Assembly: GCF_003688995.1 (NCBI RefSeq) | Contig: NZ_PENI01000029.1 | Coordinates: 57,416-121,415 of the forward strand | Source of the DNA: Streptomyces shenzhenensis | Lineage (GTDB): Bacteria > Actinomycetota > Actinomycetes > Streptomycetales > Streptomycetaceae | Reading direction: 5' to 3' | DNA length: 64,000 nt | Shown here: one piece after another, positions 40,913 through 49,710 of the stretch | Layout of the letters: every line of letters starts with the position of its first letter | Numbering within the stretch: position 1 is the stretch's first letter | Notes under the pieces: generated by a model | What the model was told of the DNA's origin: nothing | Seen by the model: only the letters and a program-made list of their open reading frames with translations | Database searches by the model: none | Program-made: the position numbers and the translations under genes

Positions 40913-41263
40913 TCAGGTGCGCAGCAGGCGGCCGATCGCCTTCGTCGCCTCTTCCACCTTCGCGTCGATCTCGCTGCCGCCCTTGACGGCCGCGTCGGCG
41001 ACACAGTGCCGCAGATGCTCCTCCAGCAGTTGCAGCGCGAAGGACTGCAGGGCCTTCGTGGAGGCCGACACCTGCGTGAGTATGTCGATGCAGTAGACGT
41101 CCTCGTCGACCATGCGCTGCAGCCCGCGGATCTGCCCCTCGATCCGGCGCAGCCGCTTGAGGTGCTCGTCCTTCTGCTTGTGGTACCCGTGCGTCACGTT
41201 CTCGCCGGTGCCCCCGAGCGGCCTCTCGGAGGGCGCCGTCGCGCCGGCCTCGGTGGTCGTCAT
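40913..41263 (-). CDS. csoR: copper-sensing repressor CsoR
   Basis: A 116-residue CsoR/RcnR-family repressor, all-helical. KDEHLKRLRRIEGQIRGLQRMV opens the DNA-binding helix bundle. The Cu(I) ligands are the Cys in EDVYCIDIL and the His and Cys in HLRHCVAD, the C-H-C set of copper sensors. The start is ATG 41263 with GGAGG; an upstream in-frame ATG is inside the promoter. A CsoR-type dyad 16 bases upstream predicts autorepression. No copper ATPase or chaperone is adjacent; in S. lividans CsoR acts on distant cop genes (established). Confidence 0.9.
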   Translation of the reverse strand: MTTTEAGATAPSERPLGGTGENVTHGYHKQKDEHLKRLRRIEGQIRGLQRMVDEDVYCIDILTQVSASTKALQSFALQLLEEHLRHCVADAAVKGGSEIDAKVEEATKAIGRLLRT

Positions 41264-41279
41264 CGCGTCCTCCAGACAC

Positions 41280-41296
41280 ATACCCCTGGCGGGTAT
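41280..41296. promoter_or_regulatory. CsoR operator
   Basis: ATACCC-CTGGC-GGGTAT is a perfect six-base inverted repeat with a GC centre, the established form of CsoR operators (TACCC...GGGTA). It ends 17 bases upstream of the csoR start and overlaps the expected promoter. Confidence 0.8.
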
Positions 41297-41451
41297 ATCG
41301 TAACGAACTTTGCTGGGTATAGGGCCCTTGGTACGCCCCCGTGCTGATCACTTTGCCCTATGGGTGACACTGGGGGACGGCCCCTTAGCCATGACCGGAT
41401 GATGCGCTTAGCATCAGGCTGACCGAAACCGATGCATACCAAGGACCCCAA

Positions 41452-42072
41452 GTGCGCTTTCGTCTGACCCCCAGGGAGACGAGCTTCTACGACATGTTCG
41501 CCGCATCCGCGGACAACATCGTCACCGGCTCGAAACTCCTGATGGAACTGCTCGGGGCGGACGCACCCGCCCGGGCCGAGATCGCAGAGCGTATGAGGGC
41601 CGCGGAACACGCAGGTGACGACGCCACGCATGCGATCTTCCACCAGCTGAACTCCTCGTTCATCACGCCCTTCGACCGCGAGGACATCTATTCCCTCGCG
41701 TCGTCCCTCGACGACATCATGGACTTCATGGAGGAGGCCGTCGACCTGGTCGTCCTCTACAACATCGAGGAACTCCCGAAGGGCGTCGAGCAGCAGATCG
41801 AGGTGCTGGCCCGGGCGGCGGAGCTGACGGCCGAGGCGATGCCGAGCCTGCGCACCATGGACAACCTCACCGAGTACTGGATCGAGGTGAACCGCCTGGA
41901 GAACCAGGCGGACCAAATCCACAGAAAGCTGCTCGCGCACCTCTTCAACGGCAAGTACGACGCGATCGAGGTGCTGAAGCTCAAGCAGATCGTGGATGTG
42001 CTGGAAGAGGCCGCGGACGCGTTCGAGCACGTGGCGAACACGGTGGAGACCATCGCCGTCAAGGAGTCCTGA
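41452..42072 (+). CDS. PhoU-like DUF47 protein, Pit partner
   Basis: A 206-residue helical PhoU-related (DUF47) protein. FYDMFAASADNIVTGSKLLM, the ITPFDREDIYSLASSLDDIMDFMEEAVD core, and two acidic metal-binding stretches of the family are visible. DUF47 proteins are thought to regulate the low-affinity phosphate permease encoded beside them. The start is GTG 41452 with AAGGA upstream. It is seven bases upstream of pit, so the two form an operon. Cytoplasmic, peripheral to the membrane. Confidence 0.9.
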   Translation: MRFRLTPRETSFYDMFAASADNIVTGSKLLMELLGADAPARAEIAERMRAAEHAGDDATHAIFHQLNSSFITPFDREDIYSLASSLDDIMDFMEEAVDLVVLYNIEELPKGVEQQIEVLARAAELTAEAMPSLRTMDNLTEYWIEVNRLENQADQIHRKLLAHLFNGKYDAIEVLKLKQIVDVLEEAADAFEHVANTVETIAVKES

Positions 42073-42079
42073 GGCGTCG

Positions 42080-43078
42080 ATGGACACCTTCGCCCTGGTC
42101 GTGACCGTCGCGGTCGCGCTCTTTTTCACGTATACGAACGGATTCCACGACTCCGCGAACGCGATCGCCACCTCGGTGTCGACGCGGGCGCTGACCCCAC
42201 GGGCCGCGCTGGCGATGGCGGCCGTGATGAACCTCGCAGGCGCCTTCCTGGGCAGCGGTGTCGCCAAGACCGTCAGCGAGGGCCTGATCCAGACCCCCCA
42301 GGGCTCGCACGGGATGGGCATCCTCTTCTCCGCGCTGCTGGGGGCCATCGCCTGGAACCTGCTCACCTGGTACTTCGGCCTGCCGTCCTCCTCCTCGCAC
42401 GCCCTGTTCGGCGGCCTGGTGGGCGCGGCGCTTGCGGGCGGCACCACCGTGTTCTGGAACGGTGTCGTCGACAAGATCATCATTCCGATGTTCGTGTCGC
42501 CGGTGGTCGGCCTGATCGTCGGCTATCTGGTGATGACGGCCATCATGTGGATCTTCCGGCGGGCCAACCCGCACAAGGCCAAGCGGGGCTTCCGTATCGC
42601 CCAGACCGTGTCCGCGGCCGGCATGGCGCTCGGGCACGGCCTCCAGGACGCCCAGAAGACCATGGGTGTCGTGGTGATGGCCCTGGTGATCTCCGGCCAT
42701 GAGACCTACGGCGACCCGATCCCGGTCTGGGTCAAGATCGTGTGCGCCGTGATGCTGTCGCTCGGCACCTACGCGGGCGGCTGGCGCATCATGCGCACCC
42801 TCGGCCGCAAGATCATCGAGCTGGACCCGCCGCAGGGCTTCGCGGCCGAGACCACCGGCGCGTCGATCATGTTCACCACGGCGTTCCTGTTCAAGGCGCC
42901 GATCTCCACGACCCACGTCATCACCTCGGCCATCATGGGCGTCGGCGCGACCAAGCGCGTGAACGCGGTCCGCTGGGGCGTCGCGAAGAACATCGTCCTC
43001 GGCTGGTTCATCACGATGCCGGCGGCCGCACTGGTCGCGGCTGCGGTGTTCGGCATCGTGGACCTGGCGTTCCTGTAG
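42080..43078 (+). CDS. pit: low-affinity inorganic phosphate permease Pit
   Basis: A 332-residue PiT-family transporter with about ten transmembrane helices and the paired signature motifs: TNGFHDSANAIATSVSTRAL near the N-terminus and ISTTHVITSAIMGVGATKR near the C-terminus. It moves phosphate (as metal-phosphate complexes) with protons. With the PhoU-like gene upstream and the pst operon 345 bases away on the other strand, both phosphate uptake systems are side by side. In S. coelicolor the homologue at this place is a Pit permease; no PHO box is seen upstream here, consistent with constitutive use. Confidence 0.93.
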   Translation: MDTFALVVTVAVALFFTYTNGFHDSANAIATSVSTRALTPRAALAMAAVMNLAGAFLGSGVAKTVSEGLIQTPQGSHGMGILFSALLGAIAWNLLTWYFGLPSSSSHALFGGLVGAALAGGTTVFWNGVVDKIIIPMFVSPVVGLIVGYLVMTAIMWIFRRANPHKAKRGFRIAQTVSAAGMALGHGLQDAQKTMGVVVMALVISGHETYGDPIPVWVKIVCAVMLSLGTYAGGWRIMRTLGRKIIELDPPQGFAAETTGASIMFTTAFLFKAPISTTHVITSAIMGVGATKRVNAVRWGVAKNIVLGWFITMPAAALVAAAVFGIVDLAFL

Positions 43079-43205
43079 GCCACCGGGCACGGGGGAGCAC
43101 GGGGGAAGGGCAGCACACGTGGGATCGCTCGGCACGGACCAGTCAGCCGAGAGCACCGGCCGGAAGAACCGGCCGCCCGGGAGCAGTGACCCGGAAACGA
43201 CGAGC

Positions 43206-43236
43206 GGGCCCGCCCCCGGGAGCCAGGGGCGGGCCC
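43206..43236 (+). terminator. pit terminator
   Basis: GGGCCCGCCCC (43206-43216) pairs with GGGGCGGGCCC (43226-43236), followed by TTCT. It lies 128 bases after pit within the 344-base convergent gap to pstB. Confidence 0.8.
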
Positions 43237-43338
43237 TTCTCATCCTCGCGGTGGCACCGCCATGCAGCACCGCGAGGGGTTCTTGGCAGCGTCGGCCTGA
43301 GCAGGTCCGGTGAAGTCCGCTGCGGTTCGGCAGCGCCC

Positions 43339-43358
43339 TGAAGGGGCGCGGGGAACTG
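43339..43358. repeat. dispersed Streptomyces repeat, inverted copy
   Basis: AAGGGGCGCGGGGAACTGCG is the reverse complement of the core of the element at 25104 and 25169. Like those it sits between convergent genes (pit and pstB). Confidence 0.6.
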
Positions 43359-43422
43359 CGAGGCCGGCCACGATGGTGCCGCGGACCACCGACGGCACCT
43401 CGCGGCATTTCCAGCGGAGCGC

Positions 43423-44199
43423 TCAGCCGAAGCGGCCGGAGATGTAGTCCTCCGTCGCCTGCACCGACGGGTTGGAGAAGATGCGCTCGGTGTCGTCGAT
43501 CTCGATCAGCTTGCCGGGCTGCCCGACCGCCGCGAGGTTGAAGAACGCCGTGCGGTCGGAGACCCGCGCCGCCTGCTGCATGTTGTGCGTCACGATGACG
43601 ATCGTGAAGCGGTCCTTCAGCTCGCCGATCAGATCCTCGATCGCGAGGGTCGAGATGGGGTCGAGGGCCGAGCAGGGCTCGTCCATGAGCAGCACCTTCG
43701 GCTCCACCGCGATGGCGCGGGCGATGCACAGACGCTGCTGCTGACCACCGGAGAGACCCGAACCGGGCTTGTTCAGGCGGTCCTTCACCTCGTTCCAGAG
43801 GTTCGCGCCGCGGAGCGACTTCTCGACTATGTCCTCCAGCGCGCTCTTCTTGTACGAGCCGTTCAGCCGCAGGCCCGCCGCGACGTTCTCGAACACCGAC
43901 ATCGTCGGGAACGGGTTCGGGCGCTGGAAGACCATGCCGACCTCGCGCCGCACGGCCACCGGGTCGACCCCGGCGCCGTACAGGTTCTCGTCGTCGAGCA
44001 TGACCTTGCCCTCGACCCGGCCGCCCGACGTCACCTCGTGCATCCGGTTGAGGGTGCGCAGGAAGGTGGACTTGCCGCAGCCGGACGGGCCGATGAAGGC
44101 CGTGACGGTACGGGGCTCGATGGTCATCGAGATGTCCTCGATGGCCCGGAAGGATCCGTAGTAGGCGCTGAGGCCGCTGACGTCAATTCGCTTGGCCAT
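43423..44199 (-). CDS. pstB: phosphate ABC transporter ATPase PstB
   Basis: A 258-residue ATPase, the normal PstB length. It has Walker A GPSGCGKST, Q-loop FQRPNPFP, signature LSGGQQQRLCIARAI, Walker B LLMDEPCSALDP and switch THNMQQA. The closing EDYISGRFG is diagnostic for PstB. It starts at ATG 44199, 75 bases after pstA. It energises high-affinity phosphate uptake with PstSCA; the operon is induced at low phosphate by PhoP through the PHO boxes ahead of pstS. Confidence 0.96.
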   Translation of the reverse strand: MAKRIDVSGLSAYYGSFRAIEDISMTIEPRTVTAFIGPSGCGKSTFLRTLNRMHEVTSGGRVEGKVMLDDENLYGAGVDPVAVRREVGMVFQRPNPFPTMSVFENVAAGLRLNGSYKKSALEDIVEKSLRGANLWNEVKDRLNKPGSGLSGGQQQRLCIARAIAVEPKVLLMDEPCSALDPISTLAIEDLIGELKDRFTIVIVTHNMQQAARVSDRTAFFNLAAVGQPGKLIEIDDTERIFSNPSVQATEDYISGRFG

Positions 44200-44274
44200 G
44201 GAAATCACTGCTTCTTTCGAGGGGGGTATCGGTTCGCTGTATGGCCCCACCCGGCGGAGCCAGAGATTGTCGCC

Positions 44275-45339
44275 TCAGCGACCGGACTTCGGAGCCTTCC
44301 AGCGGGCGATGCCGCGGGCCACGAGGTTGAGGATCATCACGAAGGCGATCAGGGTGAGCGAAGCCGCCCAGGCCCGGTCGTACGCCGTGTTCTCGCCGGC
44401 GCTCTGCGAGTACTGCTGGTAGATGTACAGCGGCAGCGACTGCTGCGCACCCTCGAACGGGTTGTTGTTGATGAACCGGTTGCCGAACACCAGCAGCAGC
44501 ACGGGCGCGGTCTCACCGGCGATACGGGCGATCGCCAGCATGACGCCGGTCGTGATGCCGCCGATCGAGGTCGGCAGGACCACCTTCAGGATGGTGCGCC
44601 ACTTCGGGACGCCGAGCGCGAGGGACGCCTCACGCAGCTCGTTCGGAACGAGCTTGAGCATCTCCTCCGTGGAGCGCACGACCACCGGCATCATCAGGAT
44701 GGCCAGGGCCAGCGAACCGGCGAAGCCGAACGGCTCCATCTCGAAGATCAGCATGAGGCTGAGGATGAACAGACCCGCGACGATCGACGGGACACCGGTC
44801 ATCACGTCCACGAAGAAGGTGACGGCGCGGGCGAGCCTGCCGCGGCCGCCGTACTCGACGAGGTAGACCGCGGTGAGGATGCCGATCGGTGCGGCGATGA
44901 TCGTGGCGAGGCCGACCTGCTCCAGGCTGCCGATGATGGCGTGGTAGACGCCACCGCCCGGCTGGGCGTCGGCGACGATGCCCATCGAGTGGGTCAGGAA
45001 GTAGATGTCGAGGACCTTCACGCCGCGCGAGACGGTCGTCCACACCAGAGAGAGCAGCGGTATGAGGGCGACCAGAAAGGCGACCCAGACCAGGCCGGTC
45101 GCGATGCGGTCCTTGGCCTGGCGGCGGCCCTCGACGCGGGCGGCGATGCCGTAGGTGGCGATGAGGAAGATCAGCCCGGACAGCAGGCCCCACTGGATCT
45201 TGCTGTCGAAGCCGGCGACCAGGGAGATGCCGATGGCCACGGCCACCGAGCCGGCGGCGATCGCCCACGGCGACCACTTCGGCATGCTGGCGCCGCGCAG
45301 GGCGCTGGGGCGCTTGTCGACGATGGCGGCGTTGCTCAT
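44275..45339 (-). CDS. pstA: phosphate ABC transporter permease PstA
   Basis: A 354-residue permease with about eight hydrophobic helices; two extra helices at the N-terminus precede the usual six. The EAA-type loop LREASLALGVPKWRTILKVVLPT contacts PstB, and IARIAGETAPVLL follows. It starts at ATG 45339, overlapping the pstC stop by four bases, so translation is coupled. It forms the membrane channel with PstC. Confidence 0.95.
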   Translation of the reverse strand: MSNAAIVDKRPSALRGASMPKWSPWAIAAGSVAVAIGISLVAGFDSKIQWGLLSGLIFLIATYGIAARVEGRRQAKDRIATGLVWVAFLVALIPLLSLVWTTVSRGVKVLDIYFLTHSMGIVADAQPGGGVYHAIIGSLEQVGLATIIAAPIGILTAVYLVEYGGRGRLARAVTFFVDVMTGVPSIVAGLFILSLMLIFEMEPFGFAGSLALAILMMPVVVRSTEEMLKLVPNELREASLALGVPKWRTILKVVLPTSIGGITTGVMLAIARIAGETAPVLLLVFGNRFINNNPFEGAQQSLPLYIYQQYSQSAGENTAYDRAWAASLTLIAFVMILNLVARGIARWKAPKSGR

Positions 45340-46346
45340 GCGTTGGCCCCCGAGTACTCCGCACGGCGCGCGATGATCATGCGGGCCGCGCCGTTGACCA
45401 GCAGGGTGATGACGAACAGGACCAGACCGGAGGCGATCAGCGCGTCACGGCCGAACTCGTTCGCCTCGCCGAACTTGCTGGCGATGTTCTGGGCGAAGGT
45501 GCCGCCGCCCGTGTTGAGCAGGCTGGCGTGGATGAGGAAGTCCGGGGAGAGCACGGTCGCGACGGCCATCGTCTCGCCGAGCGCGCGGCCGAGGCCGAGC
45601 ATCGAGGCGGAGATCACACCGGAGCGGCCGAAGGGCAGCACGGCCATGCGGATGACCTCCCAGCGCGTGGCGCCGAGGGCCAGGGCCGCCTCCTCGTGCA
45701 TCTGCGGGACCTGACGGAAGACCTCGCGGCTCACGTTGGTGATGACCGGCAGGATCATGATCGCGAGCAGGATGCCGACGGTGAGCATCGAGCGCGGGGC
45801 AGTCTCCTCCCAGGAGAAGATGCCGGTCCAGCCGAGGTAGTCGTTCAGCCAGCCGAAGAGGCCGTTCAGGTGCGGCACGAGCACCAGTGCGCCCCACAGG
45901 CCGTAGACGATGGACGGCACGGCGGCGAGCAGGTCGATCACATAGGCGATCGGGCCGCGCAGCCGGCGCGGGGCGTAGTGGGTGAGGAACAGCGCGATCG
46001 CGACCGCGATCGGGACCGCGAGGACCATGGCGATGATCGAGGAGATCACCGTGCCGTAGGCCAGGACGGCGATGCCGAAGGACGGCGGCTGGACGCCCGT
46101 GTTCCACTCGAGGGTGGTCAGGAAGTTGCCGTGGTCCTTGCTGATGGCGAGGGTCGCCCGGTAGGTGAGGAAGACCGCGATCGCGGCCATGATCACCAGC
46201 AGCAGGATGCCCGAGCCACGGGAGAGACCGAGGAAGATCCGGTCTCCGGCTCGGGTGGCGCCGCGGGCCGCGGGCTTCCGCTCGGCCTCGGTCGGCTGGG
46301 GGGTGGGGGGAGGCGCGTCTGTTGTGTTATGTGTCGTTATGTCCAT
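45336..46346 (-). CDS. pstC: phosphate ABC transporter permease PstC
   Basis: A 336-residue permease with a 35-residue proline-rich cytoplasmic N-terminus and six helices. The EAA loop is EEAALALGATRWEVIRMAVLP, and ASMLGLGRALGETMAVA follows, typical of PstC. The start is ATG 46346 with GGAGAA upstream; the frame continues to 46409 through a hairpin region, so that extension is rejected. It is separated from pstS by 139 bases containing a strong hairpin. Confidence 0.95.
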   Translation of the reverse strand: MDITTHNTTDAPPPTPQPTEAERKPAARGATRAGDRIFLGLSRGSGILLLVIMAAIAVFLTYRATLAISKDHGNFLTTLEWNTGVQPPSFGIAVLAYGTVISSIIAMVLAVPIAVAIALFLTHYAPRRLRGPIAYVIDLLAAVPSIVYGLWGALVLVPHLNGLFGWLNDYLGWTGIFSWEETAPRSMLTVGILLAIMILPVITNVSREVFRQVPQMHEEAALALGATRWEVIRMAVLPFGRSGVISASMLGLGRALGETMAVATVLSPDFLIHASLLNTGGGTFAQNIASKFGEANEFGRDALIASGLVLFVITLLVNGAARMIIARRAEYSGANA

Positions 46347-46436
46347 CGGGTTCTCCGGTCTGCGGAGCCGTATGCGCGATACGGCTCTGCGAAGCCGTAC
46401 ACGTCGCACGGCTCATGGCGGCGGTGCACCGGACGG

Positions 46437-46478
46437 GTGCGGCCCGGCCCCGGGATCAGACCCGGGACCGGGCCGCAC
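46437..46478 (-). terminator. intercistronic hairpin between pstS and pstC
   Basis: Two 18-base arms, GTGCGGCCCGGCCCCGGG and its near-exact complement with one mismatch, form a stem with loop ATCAGA, starting eight bases after the pstS stop. A second hairpin (AGCCGTAT/ATACGGCT, 46366-46386) follows. As in other pst operons this should leave pstS transcript in excess over pstCAB, either by partial termination or RNA protection. Confidence 0.75.
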
Positions 46479-46485
46479 TCTCAGT

Positions 46486-47622
46486 TCAGCTCAGGCCCGA
46501 GATGGTGGTGCGGACCTTGGAGATGATGTCGGCGGGGATGGGGGCGTAGCCGAGGCCGGCGAGCTTGCCCTGGCCGTCTTCGGAGGCGATGTAGTTCAGG
46601 AACGCCTTGGTGGCGGGCAGGGTGTCCGCCTTGTTGCCCTTGTCGCAGACGACCTCGTAGGTGACGAGGGTGACCGGGTAGGCGCCCTCGGCCTTGGTCG
46701 CGTAGTTCAGCTCGAGCGCCAGGTCCTGGCCCGTGCCCACGACCTTGGCGTCGGCGATCGCCTTCGAGGCGGCGTCGCTGCTCGGGGCGACCGGCGCGCT
46801 GGCACCCGTGTCGATGCTGACGGCCTTCATGCCGTCGGCGACGTAGGACAGCTCGAAGTAGCCGATGGCGCCGTTGGTCTGCTTGACACCGGCGGCCACA
46901 CCCGAGGACTGGGCGGCAGCCTGGCCACCCTTGGCCTGCCAGGCCTTGCCACCCTCGTACTTCCAGTTCTCCGGCGTGGCGGCCTTCAGGTACTTGGTGA
47001 AGTTGTCCGTGGTGCCGGACTCGTCCGAGCGGTGGTACGCCTGGATCTTGAGGTCAGGAAGCTTCGCGTCGGGGTTCAGCTTCTTGATGGCCGCGTCGTT
47101 CCAGTTGGTGATCTTGCCGTCGAAGATCTTGGCAAGCGTCGGGGCGTCCAGGACCAGGGTGTCCACGCCCTCCAGGTTGTAGCCGACCGCGATCGGGCCG
47201 CCGACCATCGGGAGGTCGATGCCCTGGCCGCCGGTGCAGACCTTCTTGGAGGCCGTGATCTCCTCGGGCTTCAGCGCCGAGTCGGAACCGGCGAAGGCGA
47301 GCTGGCCCTGGTTGAAGGAGGTGATACCGGCACCGGAACCGCCGGCCTTGTAGTTGATCTGCACCTGGCAGGCCTTGGAGAACTCGGCCACCCACGCGTC
47401 GATCGCGTTCTTCTGCGCGGAGGAGCCGTCCGACAGCAGCTGACCCTTGGCGTCGTCACACGCGATGGAGCTGGCGCTGGCCGACGAGGAAGAGGAGGAG
47501 GAGTCGCTTGCCTTGTCACTGCCGGTGTCGTCCGAGCCGCACGCCGTCAGGGCCAGGGCGCCGGAGACGGCCACAGCACCGAGGGAAAGGGCGCGCAGCC
47601 GGTTCTTGCGCTGAAGCTTCAC
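46486..47622 (-). CDS. pstS: phosphate-binding lipoprotein PstS
   Basis: A 378-residue periplasmic-type binding protein anchored as a lipoprotein. The signal peptide is basic (KLQRKNRLRALSL) with lipobox LTAC, and a serine-rich linker follows. Phosphate ligand loops include GSGAGITSF, FAGSDSALK and HRSDESGTT. It starts at GTG 47622, with AAGGAA about ten bases upstream; the frame extends to 47703 but overlaps the leader of the PHO promoter. First gene of pstSCAB. It is the most strongly PhoP-activated gene in Streptomyces (established). Confidence 0.95.
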   Translation of the reverse strand: MKLQRKNRLRALSLGAVAVSGALALTACGSDDTGSDKASDSSSSSSSASASSIACDDAKGQLLSDGSSAQKNAIDAWVAEFSKACQVQINYKAGGSGAGITSFNQGQLAFAGSDSALKPEEITASKKVCTGGQGIDLPMVGGPIAVGYNLEGVDTLVLDAPTLAKIFDGKITNWNDAAIKKLNPDAKLPDLKIQAYHRSDESGTTDNFTKYLKAATPENWKYEGGKAWQAKGGQAAAQSSGVAAGVKQTNGAIGYFELSYVADGMKAVSIDTGASAPVAPSSDAASKAIADAKVVGTGQDLALELNYATKAEGAYPVTLVTYEVVCDKGNKADTLPATKAFLNYIASEDGQGKLAGLGYAPIPADIISKVRTTISGLS

Positions 47623-47733
47623 TTTCGGGAGTTCCTTCCAAGGAGCCGCCACCGTCGGCGGCGCGCGTAGTCGTCGTGGTGCGTCTGCGCCGTCCTGCCG
47701 CACAGGGCACCGTGTACGGCCGAAATTAGGCAG

Positions 47734-47777
47734 AACAGGTGAAGCCGCCGATGGCCATTGGTGAACGCAGGGTGAAC
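47734..47777 (-). promoter_or_regulatory. PHO boxes of the pstS promoter
   Basis: On the minus strand two perfect 11-base units abut, GTTCACCCTGC (47777-47767) and GTTCACCAATG (47766-47756). They are followed by a degenerate unit and CTTCACCTGTT (47744-47734). This is the direct-repeat PhoP-binding architecture, and TAATTT about 10 bases further serves as -10. It predicts activation of pstSCAB under phosphate limitation. Confidence 0.92.
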
Positions 47778-47977
47778 CCCTGCCGTCGGCCCGGTAAGGT
47801 CACGGAATGCTTACGGGGAGGGCACATCGAGGTCCCAACCCCTGCGTCAGCAAAGGCGGTCCACCCGGCGGCCCGGCGGTGTGAGTAACGTGCAGACGGC
47901 ACATATATTCGACGGCCGTGGAACCCTTCGCACCGGCGCTCCGTCTCGTTCCACGCAAGCCGACGAAGGGCACGGGC

Positions 47978-49558
47978 ATGGAACGGCGTACGTTCATCTC
48001 ACATGGCGCGGCGGCACTGGCGACGGCCGCCGTGGCGACAGGCTGCTCGGGCGGTCCGAGTCCGTCCGCCGGTTCCTCGACGCGCGCGGCCGGCGCGCCC
48101 CTCGGCTCCACATCCTCCCGTACGCCGCTGAAGACCGCCAGCGCGACGGCCGTCGCCGACTGGCGCGCCCTCGCCCGCGAGCTCGACGGGCCGCTGATCC
48201 GCCCCGGGGACGCGGCCTGGAACACGGCCCGCCTCCTCTACAACACCCGCTTCGACGGCCTGAAGCCCGCGGCGGTGGCCTACGTCGCCCACCCGGACGA
48301 CATCCGGACCACCCTGGCGTACGCCGGGGCGCACGGCCTGCGCGTCGCGATACGCAACGGCGGCCACTCCTACGCGGGCTGGTCGTCCGGGAACGGCCGT
48401 CTCGTCGTCGACGTCTCGCAGCTGAACCGGATCCGGGTGAGCGGCGGGCAGGCGGTCGTCGGCGCCGGCGCCAAACTGATCGACGTCTACCGCGCGCTGA
48501 CCGCCAAGGGCGTGACCATACCGGCGGGTTCCTGCCCCACGGTCGGCGTCTCCGGCCTCGTCCTCGGCGGCGGCCACGGAGTCGTCTCCCGCGCCTACGG
48601 CCTGACCTGCGACAGCCTGACCGGGGCCACCCTGATCACGGCCGACGGCAAGCAGATCACCGCCGACGCCCGGACCCACAAGGACCTGTTCTGGGCCCTG
48701 CGCGGCGCCGGCAACGGCAACTTCGGCGTCGTCACCGAACTGCGCTTCGCCACCCACCCGGCGCCACAGGCCGTCACCGGATACCTGACCTGGCCGTGGG
48801 CCAGGGCGGCCGCCCTGATCCGGGCCTGGCAGGACTGGGGCCCCGACCAGCCCGACGAGATCTGGTCGGCCCTGCACCTCGACCGCACGCCCGGCCGCGC
48901 CCCCACCGTGTCCCTCTCCGTCTTCTCCCTTGGCACCTACGGCGAACTCCAGAACGCCGTGGACCGCCTGGCCGCCACGGTGGGCGCGAGCGCGTCGAGC
49001 GTGTCCCTGCGCCGCCGGGGCTACGCGGAGGCGATGGAGATCTACGCGGGCTGTTCGTCCTTCTCCGCGCAGGCCCAGTGCCATCTGCCCGGCTCCACCC
49101 CAGGCCGCTCCCCGCAGGGCGCGCTGGGCCGCGAGACGTACGCCGCCCGCTCGGACTTCTTCGACCGGTCGCTCGCGCCGGCCGGCGTGCGGACGCTCCT
49201 GAACCAGATGCAGACCGCCCGCGGCGGCTCGTGCAGCATCGCCCTGACGGCACTCGGCGGCGCGGTCAACCGCGTCTCCCCCACGGCGACGGCCTTCGTG
49301 CACCGCCGCTCCCGGATGCTGGCCCAGTACATCGCGTCCTGGAAGGCGGGCACTTCGGGGACCGCGGCACAGTCCTGGCTGACCGAGGCGCACGGCGCGA
49401 TGAAGCCGTACGCCTCCGGCGCGGCCTACCAGAACTACACGGACCCGACCCTGACGAACTGGCGCACGGCGTACTACGGCGATGCCGCGTCCCGCCTGGC
49501 CCAGGTGAAGAAGCAGTACGACCCGGGCCGTTTCTTCACCTACCCGCAGTCGCTGTGA
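47978..49558 (+). CDS. secreted FAD-linked oxidase (BBE family)
   Basis: A 526-residue berberine-bridge-enzyme-type flavoprotein. The export signal starts MERRTF (twin arginine) and ends at a lipobox-like ATGC, so it is probably a Tat-exported lipoprotein. The FAD domain has RNGGHSYAGWS, whose histidine is the usual 8-alpha-histidyl FAD attachment, and PTVGVSGLVLGGGHG; the BBE tail is YQNYTDP and KKQYDPGRFF. Relatives oxidise alcohols, sugars or secondary metabolites; substrate unknown. The second covalent link would need a Cys in the CPTVG loop, and SCPTVGVSG supplies it. It starts at ATG 47978; divergent from pstS. Confidence 0.85.
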   Translation: MERRTFISHGAAALATAAVATGCSGGPSPSAGSSTRAAGAPLGSTSSRTPLKTASATAVADWRALARELDGPLIRPGDAAWNTARLLYNTRFDGLKPAAVAYVAHPDDIRTTLAYAGAHGLRVAIRNGGHSYAGWSSGNGRLVVDVSQLNRIRVSGGQAVVGAGAKLIDVYRALTAKGVTIPAGSCPTVGVSGLVLGGGHGVVSRAYGLTCDSLTGATLITADGKQITADARTHKDLFWALRGAGNGNFGVVTELRFATHPAPQAVTGYLTWPWARAAALIRAWQDWGPDQPDEIWSALHLDRTPGRAPTVSLSVFSLGTYGELQNAVDRLAATVGASASSVSLRRRGYAEAMEIYAGCSSFSAQAQCHLPGSTPGRSPQGALGRETYAARSDFFDRSLAPAGVRTLLNQMQTARGGSCSIALTALGGAVNRVSPTATAFVHRRSRMLAQYIASWKAGTSGTAAQSWLTEAHGAMKPYASGAAYQNYTDPTLTNWRTAYYGDAASRLAQVKKQYDPGRFFTYPQSL

Positions 49559-49710
49559 ACCCCGCTGCGGCCGTACGACCTTCGTTTGCCCACCCACTGC
49601 CGAGTTGCGACAGACCACAGACATACGGCAGGCCGCCTCCGCATGCGCGCCGTCCCGCCGAGTCGAAGAAGGCCGCGTCCGTGGTCGGGACCGGCCACCG
49701 GCAGGCCGAA

